Shown here: positions 23,041 to 34,203 of the stretch, piece by piece
Layout of the letters: every line of letters begins with the position of its first letter
Position numbering within the stretch: position 1 is the stretch's first letter
Source: Ilyonectria destructans
Taxonomy: Eukaryota; Ascomycota; Sordariomycetes; Hypocreales; Nectriaceae
NCBI GenBank assembly: GCA_020740775.1
Contig: JAHEWK010000004.1
Span: forward strand, 2,170,001 to 2,234,000
Length of the DNA stretch: 64,000 nucleotides
Reading direction: 5' to 3'
Position numbers and translations under genes: made by a program
Notes under the pieces: generated by a model
The model's database searches: none
What the model was told of the DNA's origin: nothing
The model's input: the letters and a program-made list of their open reading frames with translations, nothing else

Positions 23041-25697
23041 TCACTTCCGGAACGTTGCGCTGCGTTCTCCCCTGACCGGCGGTGCCTTTCGCGCGCCCTT
23101 GACCGCGGCATCCGCAGACTTGGAGTAGGGGTCGAACACCTTCCTCCTCCCCTTTGCTTCCGCCTCGCCGGGCTCCCGTTTCGCGTGCATCACCGAGCTG
23201 GCTTTGCTGTAGTCGAACGGCACCGCATCGTACTTCTTCTCCTTTTCCTCGTGTCGCTTGACCTTCTTCTCCTGTTGTCTTGTCTTGCGTGCCTTCTTGG
23301 CTTCTTCCCGCTTGATTAGTTCTTCGTCGACTCCCTCGTCCTGAGCCTTGCGTTCCCTCCGGCGCTCCTTCTTGCTCTTTTTGCGAGGCTGATCTACAAT
23401 GGAAATGACACCGTTGTCCTCTTGCATATCTTCGTCGCTCTCCTCCGGGGACTCTTCCTCGCTTGAGCTGGAGTCCTCCACAGCTTCTGACTTCCGCTTC
23501 TGTCCCCTCTTTAACGTAAATTCCCCATCCAGAGCTTCTTGATCTTCACCGTTGCCAACCAGAGCCTCCACCGCCACGGGCTGTGCCTCGGTGGCGGCAT
23601 TCTCCTCGGTGGGTTCATCGTATTGAGCGTCGCCCTCAGCCTGGCCCTGCTGGACGAATCGCTGCCAAGGAAAGGGAATAGTGTCCTCTTGATTGTCGGA
23701 AACGGGTCGGGTCTCCTCCCAGCGAGTGCTGATCGGCATATCCCCAAATAACTGTGACCGGGTCAGTCTGCTGACCGTGACCTCTCCATCAAGGTCTGGC
23801 AACTTGGTAGTTTGTTTAGCCACTCTCGGCCGGCCGTTTTTTCGTACTGAATCCGGCGCCATCGATGTAAAGAAGTGAAGCAAGCTTGGCCCTCCTTGAG
23901 CCTTCGCCTCCTTGACCTGTTCCCAGATCTGGTTGAATCGTGGCCTCGCCAGGGGTGCACTCAACGGTAGGAGACTGTGGAGTGCCTTGGCGTCTGGTGG
24001 GTTGATGCGTGCAATGTCGGCAATGCTGTGTGTAGAGAGGACATAGTTGGGGCTCTCATCCTCCTTCCTCGCAGTGTCATCTCGCCACTTCCAGAGGGCC
24101 TTAAAAACAGCGAACTGATCGCGGTCAAAGGCCAAGTGGGAGTTCTTGAAGACATAGCCGTACCAACCCCGCGAACCTTCTCCAGTTTCTTCATTGTAGC
24201 CTGGGTGTTCGTGTCGAGACAGCGAGAGCTCTCTTGATCGTTGAAGGGCACGCTCGATGTAGTTCTTTTCTGTGCTGGTCGAATCCGACGCAGCTACGAG
24301 ATCGTTTCGTACTCGGTCATAGATGTAGAGAAGATAGTGCGTATCGGAACGAGCGTAATACAGCATTTCCTCGGGAATAGGTCTTAAAAGAGGTGAGTCA
24401 ACTGATAGGCTTCGAAGTGGACAGCCAATACGTACCGGATTCTCCAGTCTGCAAGTTGATATTGCTTGTCTGCATCGAAATCGACAAACTTGGATAGTAG
24501 GAATGCCAGACTTCTCCCAGAGTAGAGCAGCTCGCAGGCGAAGAAGGTGTCGAATAGTCCATTTACATAAAGACCGAGGTCTCGCTGCAGCCAAACCATG
24601 TCCATGTATGCGCCATGGAATACCTGGCCGGGGATTAGTTTTTGAGAGCTATGGTGCTTGTTGTTCAAACTTACCTTGACAATACCAGGGTCGGCGAAGA
24701 CCTCGTTCAGCACCTCGAGCTTGTGTCGCCAAGGCTGCAATGTATCGACAATCCAGTCCTTGTCGCGCGTGCTGACCTGCATGAGGGAGACAAGACCAAC
24801 ATAGGTTCGGTAGTCGTGGTGCTCCAAATCCACGGCGATCTCTTTTGCCTTCTTGAGTTCCTCTAACATTTCGAGTACGCCTTCGTATGTGTCGACCCAG
24901 GTTGCTTGTGTTGTTTCCACTGGCTGATACATGACAGGCTCGGCTGTTTCGTAGACTGGCTTCGGATACTCCATGCGCGAAATTTCGGTCTCGTAAGGAT
25001 GTCGGTATCTAAGGTGAGCATACCTGGTTAGCGATCGGTTTCCACATTGAAGTATATCGTGCTATGGGGAAAGGTCATCATACTGCGGCGTGCCGGTCTC
25101 GTTGGGAACCGTGACAAGGCTCTCTTTGAGAGACTCCTTGGCATGTGGCTTCGATGTGAGGATTGGCTTCCACGGGGAGGCAGGGAAGTTGTCGGGCGAT
25201 CGCTCGAACAGGATTTGCGGTTTGGAGATGTTGGCATTTCGGATAACCTTGGCTGTTGACTTGGCCTTCTTGGACTTTGTCGCCTGATAATAGTCAGTGA
25301 TAGTAAGACTGGGAGGCGATGGAATAAGGCCTACAGAGTCTGCCACGGGAGGCTCCTTTCTCTTGACCAGCCCTGTGTACTCGTCCATGGCCGTGTCGGC
25401 CTTTTCGAGGACGGAGTCAACCACGTCGACGACACCCCGCCAGTTCATCTCGATATCCTCTGCATCCTCGATTTTAGGCGCCTTGATGTTGCAGGCCCTA
25501 CCAGCGGACTGGAGCAGTCGGGTAGACAGTTCGAGGATTCGCGCCGACCTGTCCTCGAGCTGCTGGCCAACTTCGGGGTTAACGGTGCGCTGGAAGCTGA
25601 GGTCCTCGGCAGCGATGCGATTGACGGTCTTGACGGTAGAGACAAGTGCCTTCTGCACGCTCTCTTGGAGCGACTTGAAGTCTTGGGATGGCTCCAT
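23041..25697 (-). CDS. RRP6: Rrp6, nuclear exosome 3'-5' exoribonuclease (EXOSC10)
   Basis: Four exons give 825 residues. The N-terminal PMC2NT region (FQRTVNPEVGQQLEDRSARI) binds the Rrp47 cofactor. The DEDD-Y nuclease follows: KEIAVDLEHHDYRTYVGLVS (first Asp and Glu), VFHGAYMDMVWLQRDLGLYV (third acid) and MLYYARSDTHYLLYIYD (Tyr and last Asp). The HRDC domain is around FKALWKWRDDTARKEDESPN. The C-terminal 300 residues are charged and lysine-rich with likely nuclear localisation signals (QPRKKSKKERRRERK), as needed for exosome and nucleic-acid contacts. Rrp6 trims rRNA, snoRNA and cryptic transcripts in the nucleus. Introns are at 25009-25083, 24624-24674 and 24383-24435; the 51-nt one is in frame and would insert 17 residues if retained. 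All catalytic residues are present, so it should be active. Confidence 0.95.
24383..24435 (-). other. Intron 3 of RRP6
   Basis: Donor GTACGT, acceptor CTTTTAAG; 53 nt. It joins QLADWRIR to PIPEEMLYYARSD. Confidence 0.9.
24624..24674 (-). other. Intron 2 of RRP6, in frame
   Basis: Donor GTAAGT, branch-like AACTAAT, acceptor GGCCAG; 51 nt without stop codons. Removal joins PGIVK to VFHGAYMD, the normal third exonuclease motif. Confidence 0.9.
25009..25083 (-). other. Intron 1 of RRP6
   Basis: Donor GTATGA after CCGCA, acceptor CACCTTAG; it rebuilds Gln and continues YRHPYETEI. An alternative acceptor CAG about 15 bases earlier (on the minus strand) does not give the conserved sequence. Confidence 0.82.
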
Positions 25698-28146
25698 GGC
25701 GGCGAAGAGAGGTCGCGCGTGCGCGAGGAGATGACGAAGTATTGATGGTTCGCGCTTTGTCTCGACTTTCTCGAAAAATTCCCATGGATAGCGACGACGG
25801 CCCCTCTTATCGATAAGATAAGCATATCAACAAAGCCCCTGTCGCATGGAGCTCAAAGATGCGTGAGGAAGAGCCGAACGTGACTGGAATAAAGAGGAAG
25901 AGAATATGTAGTCTGAAGATAAAAAGCAAATGAACGAAGGCGTCTAGAGTGATTTACTGCGCTTTACCCTAAGATTTTATTCGTGAGCAGTGCCATTAGC
26001 ACACAGGTTACTTGCTACCTGCTCACACGAGTACAGCCCAATTCTAAAAACTAACAACTCACGTAATGTAGCAGTTTAGGAGAAACCATTTTTAATGAGG
26101 CTAATTCCCAGTATTTATCCCTCCTCATACTGAATTTCTACTCATCTGATTTTACCATATTTAATAACAACAATGGTAGACGTTAAACTTAAGACTGCGC
26201 TCTTAAACTGCGCGTTTAGGTTGGGCACATTGATTCAGCCGAGGTTTAGGTGAGAAGATTTATACCCCACGTGCCAATAGAAATACTCTGATTATCATAC
26301 ACAGTGCTGGCCAAATATGCCTACTCCAAGGCCCTATGTTTATGTGCCTTAGGCTGTGTTGTTTGTATTCTAAGCCAGCCTAAACCTGCTAGCCTCACAA
26401 CGAAGGAAGTGACACATGGCGGCAGCCTCTTCTTCAGTAATTTAGGGATAAGAAGTTGTGAGATTTGGGATCACAGTGGAGGAAGTAGGAACAGACACAA
26501 AAAACGAGCGCACAAGGGGTGCATGAGTGTTTTGGTTGTGGCGACCGGAGGACGATCCCGATTGTTGCGTTTAATAAGAGGCGGATCCCATGCACAAGCA
26601 CTTGCATTTGCAGACGACGACGAAATGCAATCTTTGGGCCGGCCAACTGCCTGATCCCAGGGTAAACATGGTCCTATACTGGAGTTGGATTGGCTGGCTG
26701 GCTGCGTGTATTTAAGCCTGTTTCACCCGGCTGGCTGGCCTCGCAATGGATATCTCACATCGGAGCAAACGGGCCGGCTCCTGGCACCTCCAGTTGAAGG
26801 TCGATTGAATGATGACTGGGGGGACGATAGCGCCATTAGGCAGCTGATGCAGGTAATAACGAGTGCTCACTGCTGTTGCTTTGAGCATAACCCGTTGATC
26901 ATTTTAATTAGGACTTTATGGTGGCACTTTGAGTACATGACGCCGAGAACGTGGCGATCCGATCTGAGGCCGGCCTCAACTCCCGGGACCAACTCCGGTG
27001 CGGCCCACAGGGCCATGCGGAGAGCTGTAACTTAAGTGCTGGGCTGGAGAAGCGGATAGATGTAGTAGAGCGGAGAGGCACCTGGGTTGTAGATTGACCT
27101 CGCTTGCAAGCATGATTGATCAGAAAGCGCAAACTACTGTTGCTGACTGGTTGGCACCCTGTGGGTAAGTGACAGGTGCATGATATCATAGACTCATGTT
27201 GGGCGGATGGTGCCTCCATTCCGGGCCTGGGGGTGGTGCGAGGTACCTGTACTTGGGCTGCAACCGATCCGTCTAGGAGAAGAAAACGGGCCGGGTCGTG
27301 AGCAGTCAGATGCAACTCTACTGAATTAACGCCCGTCCCGGGAGGGATGGAAGGGCGGGAGGAAGCGATTGATTTGCGGTAATATTGGAGGCGATGATGT
27401 GCCGTTCACGTGGTTGGCATTCGATCTCGTCTGTGTTGATGTCGTCCCTCGATAGCGAAAACCTGCTTCGCGTCTTGTGTTAGTACTGCAAAGAGCCAAA
27501 CAGTCGTCATTCATTGATAACTAGAAGTAGGTACCTACCTAACTTAGTCGTTTGGCGTGAGTGTACTGTACCAAGGTACGTGGTAGCTTGCCCCTCCTTC
27601 TCCCCTCCTTCCCGCTATTGCCCTCCGCGTCTCTTCATTTGTCCCCTCACTTGCTGCTCCTCCAAACCATTTTCGTCTGTAGATTCCTCCTCTTAAATCC
27701 CTCCACGAAAGACGGCACCAACCTGCCTCTCCTATTCCGATGCCAATACTCCCAAGCCGATACTAATACTCATCCCCGACAAAATAGGTCCTTGCGTTAT
27801 CCGAGTCGCCCACGCCGCCCAATCACCCGGAATCGCCTGATAAACCTCCCGCAGTAGCGTCATCGCCGCGCTGGTCCAAGGCCCAAAGCTCCCTGCGCTA
27901 ACTGCGAACTCCACTGCTGGGGTGATCTATCCCCTGCCAGCTCCCACCTTTTACCACGCAGGCTCGCAGCTCCAAGCCAGCTCCCTGCCCCTCCACGGAC
28001 CACAACCGCGAGGCAGCTCGTTTCGCGGAGACCAAGCTCCCTCCTTTCTTCAACCCGTCGTCCTTCGATCTTCCAACGGAACCGGGAACTTGTCTCGACT
28101 CGGACGCTCCAAGACGAACCACAGCGCTCCTCCATACATTCCCAAC
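25698..28146. promoter_or_regulatory. Divergent spacer between RRP6 and TPS1, with an AT-richer block
   Basis: About 2.45 kb. Bases 25860-26330 are visibly richer in A and T than the surroundings (for example CCATATTTAATAACAACAAT near 26156). I find no ORF with a family there. The TPS1-proximal part (27590-27660) has several CCCCT pentamers in a pyrimidine-rich leader. No repeats with terminal inversions seen. Confidence 0.5.
27590..27660 (+). promoter_or_regulatory. CCCCT (STRE-like) motifs upstream of TPS1
   Basis: CCCCT occurs about three times (near 27592, 27602 and 27643) within 70 bases, roughly 500 bases before the TPS1 start. In yeasts this pentamer binds stress activators of the Msn2 type, and trehalose synthesis is a stress output. 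The region is generally C/T-rich, so chance occurrence is possible. Confidence 0.3.
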
Positions 28147-29842
28147 ATGCCCGGCACCGTCAACGAAGGCGATCAGGCCGTTCCTGGCCGTCTGCTGCTC
28201 CTCTCCAACCGCCTGCCCATCACCATCAAGCGCTCCGAGGATGGCAGCTACAGCTTTTCCATGTCGTCTGGTGGCCTTGTCACTGGCTTGAGCGGCCTGA
28301 GCAAGACCACCAGCTTCCAATGGTATGGCTGGCCCGGCCTCGAGGTCCCTGAGAACGAGGTCGACGGCATGAGGCAGCGCCTCAAGGACGAGTACGGCGC
28401 TCATCCCGTCTTCATCGATGACGAGCTTGCGGATCGCCACTACAACGGATTCTCTAGTAAGTCTAGCCACCGAACTCACCGATATTTAGAAGTAACCCTA
28501 ACCGGAAACTCGTATAGACTCCATCCTCTGGCCCCTCTTCCATTATCACCCCGGTGAGATTACCTTCGACGAGTCGGCTTGGGCCGCATACCAAGAGGTC
28601 AACCGCCTCTTCGCCAAGACCGTCATCAAGGATGTTCAGGATGGCGATTTGATCTGGGTCCACGATTACCACTTGATGCTTCTACCTCAAATGCTCCGTG
28701 AGGAGATCGGCAACTCAAAAAAAAACGTCAAGATCGGCTTCTTCCTGCATACTCCCTTCCCCAGCAGCGAAATCTACCGTATTCTGCCCGTCCGAGAAGC
28801 TCTCCTAACAGGCCTCCTCGACTGTGACCTTATCGGCTTCCACACCTACGACTACGCTCGCCATTTCCTTAGCAGTTGCTCCCGCATCCTTGAAACACCA
28901 ACGACCCCCAACGGTGTCGACTGGAACGGCCGATTCGTGACCGTTGGCGCTTTTCCCATTGGAATCGACCCTGAAAAGTTCGTCGAGGGCCTCAAGCAAC
29001 CCAAAGTCCAAGAGAGAATTGCCGCCCTCAGCCGCAAGTTTGAGGGTGTCAAGCTCGTTGTTGGTGTTGACCGCCTCGACTACATCAAGGGCGTTCCCCA
29101 GAAGCTGCATGCCCTCGAAGTCTTCCTGACTGAGCATCCCGAGTGGATTGGCAAAATTGTCCTCGTCCAGGTGGCCGTTCCCTCGAGACAAGATGTGGAA
29201 GAGTACCAAAACCTACGTGCTGTGGTCAACGAACTTGTTGGTCGTATCAACGGAAAGTTCGGCACCATCGAGTTCATGCCCATTCATTTCCTCCACCAAT
29301 CTGTCTCTTTCGACGAGTTGACTGCCTTGTATGCTGTCTCAGATGTCTGTTTGGTATCTTCGACTCGTGACGGCATGAACCTCGTTTCTTACGAGTACAT
29401 TGCTACCCAGCGTGACAACCACGGAGTGATGATCCTTAGCGAGTTTACGGGTGCAGCGCAATCCCTCAACGGCAGTCTCATTGTCAATCCCTGGAACACC
29501 GAGGAGCTTGCCAACGCTCTCCACGACGCCGTCACCATGAGCCCCGAGCAGCGCGAGGCCAACTACAAGAAACTCGAGCGCTACGTCTTCAAGTACACCA
29601 GCGCTTGGTGGGGAGCCAGCTTTGTCGCTGAGATGACCCGCCTCAGTGTAGATAACGCGCAGTCCAAGACCCTTCGCAACGTCTCCGGCGCCGTCGTGAC
29701 CCTGGGCCAGAAGGTGCAGCATGCAGCTGAAGAGGCCGGGAAGAAGGCCGGGAGTGTGTTGGGCATTGGCCACACAGAGGAGCCTGAGGAGACGAAACCC
29801 GAGGAGGCGAAGCCCGAGGAAGCGAAGCCAAGCGACGCTTAG
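28147..29842 (+). CDS. TPS1: Trehalose-6-phosphate synthase (GT20)
   Basis: Two exons (intron 28457-28517) give 544 residues. The enzyme joins glucose from UDP-glucose to glucose-6-phosphate to make trehalose-6-phosphate in the cytosol, the first step to trehalose. Motifs in order: RLLLLSNRLPIT and SSGGLVTGL (glucose-6-phosphate loop), WYGWPG, SILWPLFHYHPG, IWVHDYHLMLLPQMLR, GFFLHTPFPSSEIYR, VVGVDRLDYIKGVPQKL, SSTRDGMNLVSYEYIA and SEFTGAAQSLNGSLIVNPWN (sugar-nucleotide site). There is no fused phosphatase domain, so it is the Tps1 catalytic subunit and not Tps2. The last 30 residues are a fungal-variable tail with three E-x-K-P repeats. An in-frame extension to 27922 exists but its composition is leader-like; the ATG at 28147 (AACATG) gives the usual family N-terminus. 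A nine-A run lies at 28717-28725. Confidence 0.96.
28457..28517 (+). other. Intron in TPS1
   Basis: Donor GTAAGT, branch-like CCCTAAC, acceptor TCGTATAG; 61 nt. Splicing rebuilds Asn in YNGFSNSILWPLFHYHPG. Confidence 0.92.
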
Positions 29843-30684
29843 CCCGGTAACTACGACCCGCGGCCCTTTCAGAGGGTCTGTTCGATTGGCACATGGATAT
29901 GAAAGAGACGAGTACACGAGATTAGGTTATAGCGGTCATGGTCTGGGTATTGGATTTTGCCTTTAAAATTACAATGGCGCACTCGCAGTCGCATTTGCAC
30001 ACCACTCACTCTCTGCTTGTGGGATGTATGTTGCTTGCTTCCATGGTTTGGGAATTATGATACATGAGAGTCACATATGTGGAGTTGGTGGATCGCACTT
30101 TCATAAGGACTTGATTGTAGTTGCTGCATTCTTTCATCCACTCGTCCATCCTCCCACAATGCTCAGACTGGCTTGGGAGCCTCTCGAGAGACAAATCAGC
30201 ATGGCGGGTTTGGTCTGTAACCTATGCTTGACTAGAATATCTATTCATTCCTACTTAAAACTACTCAGATGTTCATGAATTTAGGCCGTTGCAACGGGGA
30301 TGCCTACTTTGGCCTACCCTAGCTAAAACTGCAGCATCACCCCTTACCAAACCAGTTACTACCATCGCTGATACCGATGGAGACAAACATGATCCATGAA
30401 GAAGGAGGAACAAAGCAGACATCGTCGCATAAAAGAAACATGGTACATCAAACTGACGGGAAGGAAATACCATCAAGAATTAACCTCCAAACTTCACTGC
30501 GACGTACCCTTTCGCAGCTGGTATCTAAGCAAAACAAGACAGTTTCCACACCCCATGCGTGGCAAAATCGAATTCAAAGTCCACCAAACTCCTCGTCGGC
30601 TGGGCGTCATGGTATATGAAGCCCCTGGTATTTCTCTCGTTAACGCTCAATTCCACCGGATCACTGCAATGCATCGCGTACTGC
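29843..30684. other. Convergent 3' region between TPS1 and VID27
   Basis: Two genes converge here, so this 840 bp should hold both 3' untranslated ends. No other feature seen. Confidence 0.6.
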
Positions 30685-33376
30685 TTAGAAGGGCGAGTCG
30701 ACGATGTCATCCTTTCCTAGCTTGTACCGCCCACTCTCTCGGTTTCCGATTCTCCCCGATGATCTGCGTCCATCACTGATGCGAATGTCGCCGATGATGC
30801 TCTCCCGGGTGGGCTTCCTCAGGCTCTGCTTGGCAACCATGTTGACCTCATTGGGCAGCGCCACGATGACGTTCTTGTCCGAGCCGAACTTGAAATCGTC
30901 GGCCTTGACCTCCTCTTCGTATCTCTTGATTTTGTATGGTGCCTTCATTCCCTTGAGGATTCTCTTCAGATTCCACTCGATGATGTAAGGGCCAGTGGCA
31001 GTGATGATGCTTGTCTCCTCGGCTCCCGCTCCAGTGTTGAATTTGGCGGGCGTAAAGGAGACAGACTTGCCAGTCTCATGGTAGAACTGGGCCACATGTT
31101 CAGGCGTAAGCGCCAGACGACGGGGATGAGGCTTGGAGTCGGCAGCGAATCCCTTCTCGAAGCCGAGCTTGCCTTCGTTCTTGCCAGACTTTTGTTGAGC
31201 ATCGACGAGCAGGATGTAGTTGCGAGTGGTACCCAAGATCCAGCGACCATCGGCAGAAACGTCCATACCAACGATTGGGTCACCCAGAGCTGGAAGTTGC
31301 GACTTGGCTCGGATTCCGAGGCGGTCAAAGAGGCGAATATCTCCCTTGTTGCTTGCGACGGCGATGTAACCCTTCTCTGTTGTGGCAAGGGCCGAGAAGT
31401 CGTTCTTGGAAGCGTACTGCTTCATGTCTGAGTCGACGAGCTTTTGACCAGACAGACGAGGATCGATTCGGTAAAGGGCGTTGTGGGAGACACCCAGGAA
31501 GGTCTGCTCAGATGTCATCTGTGCAAACTTATTCTCAGGGGCAAAGGTCACGACGGGAATGTCGTCGTGAACCTTCCACTCGTCCACAACCTTGCCGTAT
31601 TCAAGATCCATGCGGTACAGCTTGTTAGGGTCGATCTCATTTTGGAGAATGAGGTCGCGATCCTCGCTGTGTAGCATGACCTTCTTGGGGTTCATCAGTT
31701 TGCCATTTGGCGTGGTGACCTTTGAAATGTTGGTCGCAAACTCAAGGCGGTTGTTTTCTGTATGCTTGAAAACACCAATCTTGGATCCACGGACGACGAA
31801 GGATCGGTCGTGCTTGTAGCCAACGGCGAGCTGGGAGTTGACCTCGCCATCGGCATTCCTGGGGAAAGTGCTGTCTTCGTCCTCATCAGAGTCATATTCC
31901 TCGTCCCGCGCACGATCATCCTCAAGCTCCTCCTCCTCCTCCTCCTCTTCCTCGTCTTCTTCCTCCAGATCCTCCAGAGGAGCGTCTTCCATGTTCAAGT
32001 CTCCAAAGGCATCAAGAACGTATTCGCGCTCCTTCTCTTGAATTTTGGCCCACTTGGTCTCATTCAACTTCTCCCAAATGGCTTGCATGATGGCCTGCTG
32101 GAACGTCTCCAGGGTTGGCTGATCCTTGAAGCGGAGTAGCCACGATCTCGCAGTGCCATCACTGCTGAAATGGTTGAAAACGAAAGACAGATACTCAAAG
32201 TCGAACACGGGATTGAAGTCGGCGGTGACTGGAGTCCCAAGCCATGCCTTTTCCGTGCTCTCGATCTGCAACCAGTACTCCCACTTTCTAACCTCAGAAA
32301 CAGTTGCGATGATGGTATCATCTACCATGACGAAGTGTCCGGGCTCAGGGTCGAAGAGGTGAAGTTCAGCAGTGACGGCAGCGTAGATCTCGATGGCCTC
32401 TGGTGGAGACTCAGCGTCGGGTCCTGCCAATTCAGGCACCTCGATTTCCTGCTCGGGAATGGTGGCAGGCTCCCGTTTGGCGGCCGAGTTGGCCGTACTC
32501 TTCTTGGACAGCATATCGTCGACGGATTCAATCGAGCGAGAGAGTATCGGGCTGTGGATGGGACTGGCGGGTGGGATCGGGTCTTCTTCTTGAAACTCGA
32601 ACTGTTGCAAATCGTGTCCCGAAGCGGTGGTGTGCGGCTTTCGATACTTGCGCTCGTACTGGCACTCCTGTGCTACTCTCACGAACTGCTGGACTTGGGC
32701 CGAGGAAACAGAGGGGTCGCAGACAAATTGGTAGATGTCACCAGTATCACCGCTCAGATCCTTCCAAGCGAGGACTTTGTCGCCGTCCTGCCTGATTTCG
32801 ACTCGGAAGTGTAGGGCTTCGTCGAGCAAGAAGGTCTTCTCGTCTCTCTCAGAAGCAAGAGCGTCGATCTCGGCGTCGTCACCCTCTTCTTCAGCGAGAA
32901 GCTCAGCCTCGCCTTCCTCAAAAACGCGCTGGACAACGAGCTGGTATTGGAAGTCTTGGTTGGTGCGGCGGACGCGGATGGCCGAGTCTTTGAAGATGAG
33001 CTCGGAGTAGCCCTTGGGTGAAAGAGGTCGTACGAGGTAGAGTTGGCCTTGGGGGAGTTCAATCAGTGCTTCCTGGGTGCTTGAACCAAAGATGAGTTTG
33101 CCGACTGCGGGGGAGGAGTGTTAGCTTATATTGTCGGAGCGACAGATGGTTGGTTGCACGGAAATGGGCAGGAGGAACAAAAAAAATGAGGAGAAGAAAA
33201 CGGTAGATGCGGTGGGAAAGATGGAGCAATCAGGCAGAGGCGCAGCTTCCCAGGTTGGCTGCAAGCAAGCAGCCTTCTTTGGAGTTGGTAGACCGGCGCC
33301 GGGCGTTGGTGACGGGCGTAGATGGGGATCGGAGGGGAACGCGGGGCAAAAACTTACCATTCCGGAGAACAAACAT
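30685..33376 (-). CDS. VID27: Vid27, vacuolar import and degradation protein
   Basis: A 19-nt first exon (33358-33376, MFVLRN) is followed by a 253-nt intron and one long exon, 812 residues in all. The N-terminal part (GKLIFGSSTQEALIELPQGQ, RVRRTNQDFQYQLVVQRVFE) is the family's PH-like module. A strongly acidic run near residues 380-405 (EEEDEEEEEEEELEDD) leads into the conserved C-terminal half, which is probably a beta-propeller: GYKHDRSFVVRGSKIGVFKH, VMLHSEDRDLILQN, VGMDVSADGRWILGTTRNYI, ITATGPYIIEWNLKRILKG. Yeast Vid27 is linked to glucose-triggered turnover of gluconeogenic enzymes, but its biochemical role is not settled. Without the short first exon the ORF would start at an internal Met (32829) and lose the N-terminal module. 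Family call is firm. Confidence 0.92.
33105..33357 (-). other. Intron in VID27
   Basis: Donor GTAAGT after ATGTTTGTTCTCCGGAATG, acceptor CCCCGCAG. At 253 nt it is long for this genome. Splicing gives MFVLRNVGKLIFGSS, the usual start of the family. Confidence 0.85.
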
Positions 33377-34203
33377 GCTGACAAGCGAAGGAGCGATGGG
33401 CAGAGACTGTCGCGGCTTGCGGGAAGGAGTGTGTGTGCTTCGCTCAAGCAGTCGCAGCGCTGTTCATGAGGGATGGGGGAAAGAGGAGAGAAGGGAAGGA
33501 TCGAAGAAGCCGACAATGATGCTTGGTAGTAGGTATAAGTATGTCGCAGGGCAGAGGCCACCAGGCAGGGCAGGCAAGATAATTGTTTCAGGGTCCTCCA
33601 ACAAGGTAGGCAGGCGGACAGGCAGGCAGGCGGGAGGAGCGTTGGGTGGCGACGGGATGATCAAAGAACCAGGATCAAGCAAAGTTAGGCTAACAGGCGG
33701 GAGAGACAAGGTGCGTCATAACAAACCGTGGCTGCCTTTTTGTGTACTTTTCTCTAGCATGGTTGGAGGGGTGAAGGGGGGGAAGGGGAGAAGGAGGGGT
33801 CAGTTTCGCCACAAATGACGGGTGGCGCTCTAACTAGAGCAACCAGAGCAACCCCGTGGTGCGCCACACTTGCTCGGTTATCTGCCCATGGACGGAGGAC
33901 CAAACTCTCACCAACCTGTTCTGGAACTCCACCCACTTACACCAGACCGATACCTTCGTCTACCTACAGAGTAAGGTTGGTGTATTTACTCGTCAAGGCA
34001 CAGGTATTCTCTTTCCGTTATGGGCATACCATTTTTGGCAATTTATCTGATGTCTGCCAAACAATGTCCGAAATACGTCTTAGTCTGTGTATACGTATCC
34101 TAGCGAATCATTCTCAATGCTATCACATCACAGCTGTCGCAAAACCCCGTATCGCTCTCGAAAGGTACCCTCGCAATGAAGTAAAATAACTCAACATATC
34201 CAA
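33377..34203. other. Intergenic region upstream of VID27
   Basis: About 830 bp between the VID27 start and the 3' end of the prenylcysteine oxidase gene. It contains loose GGCAGG-type repeats at 33563-33639. No gene seen. Confidence 0.55.

Noticed and set aside
27922..28146. In-frame 75-codon extension of TPS1
   Set aside because: The added residues look like translated leader; TPS1 proteins start close to RLLLLSNRLPIT as they do with the ATG at 28147.
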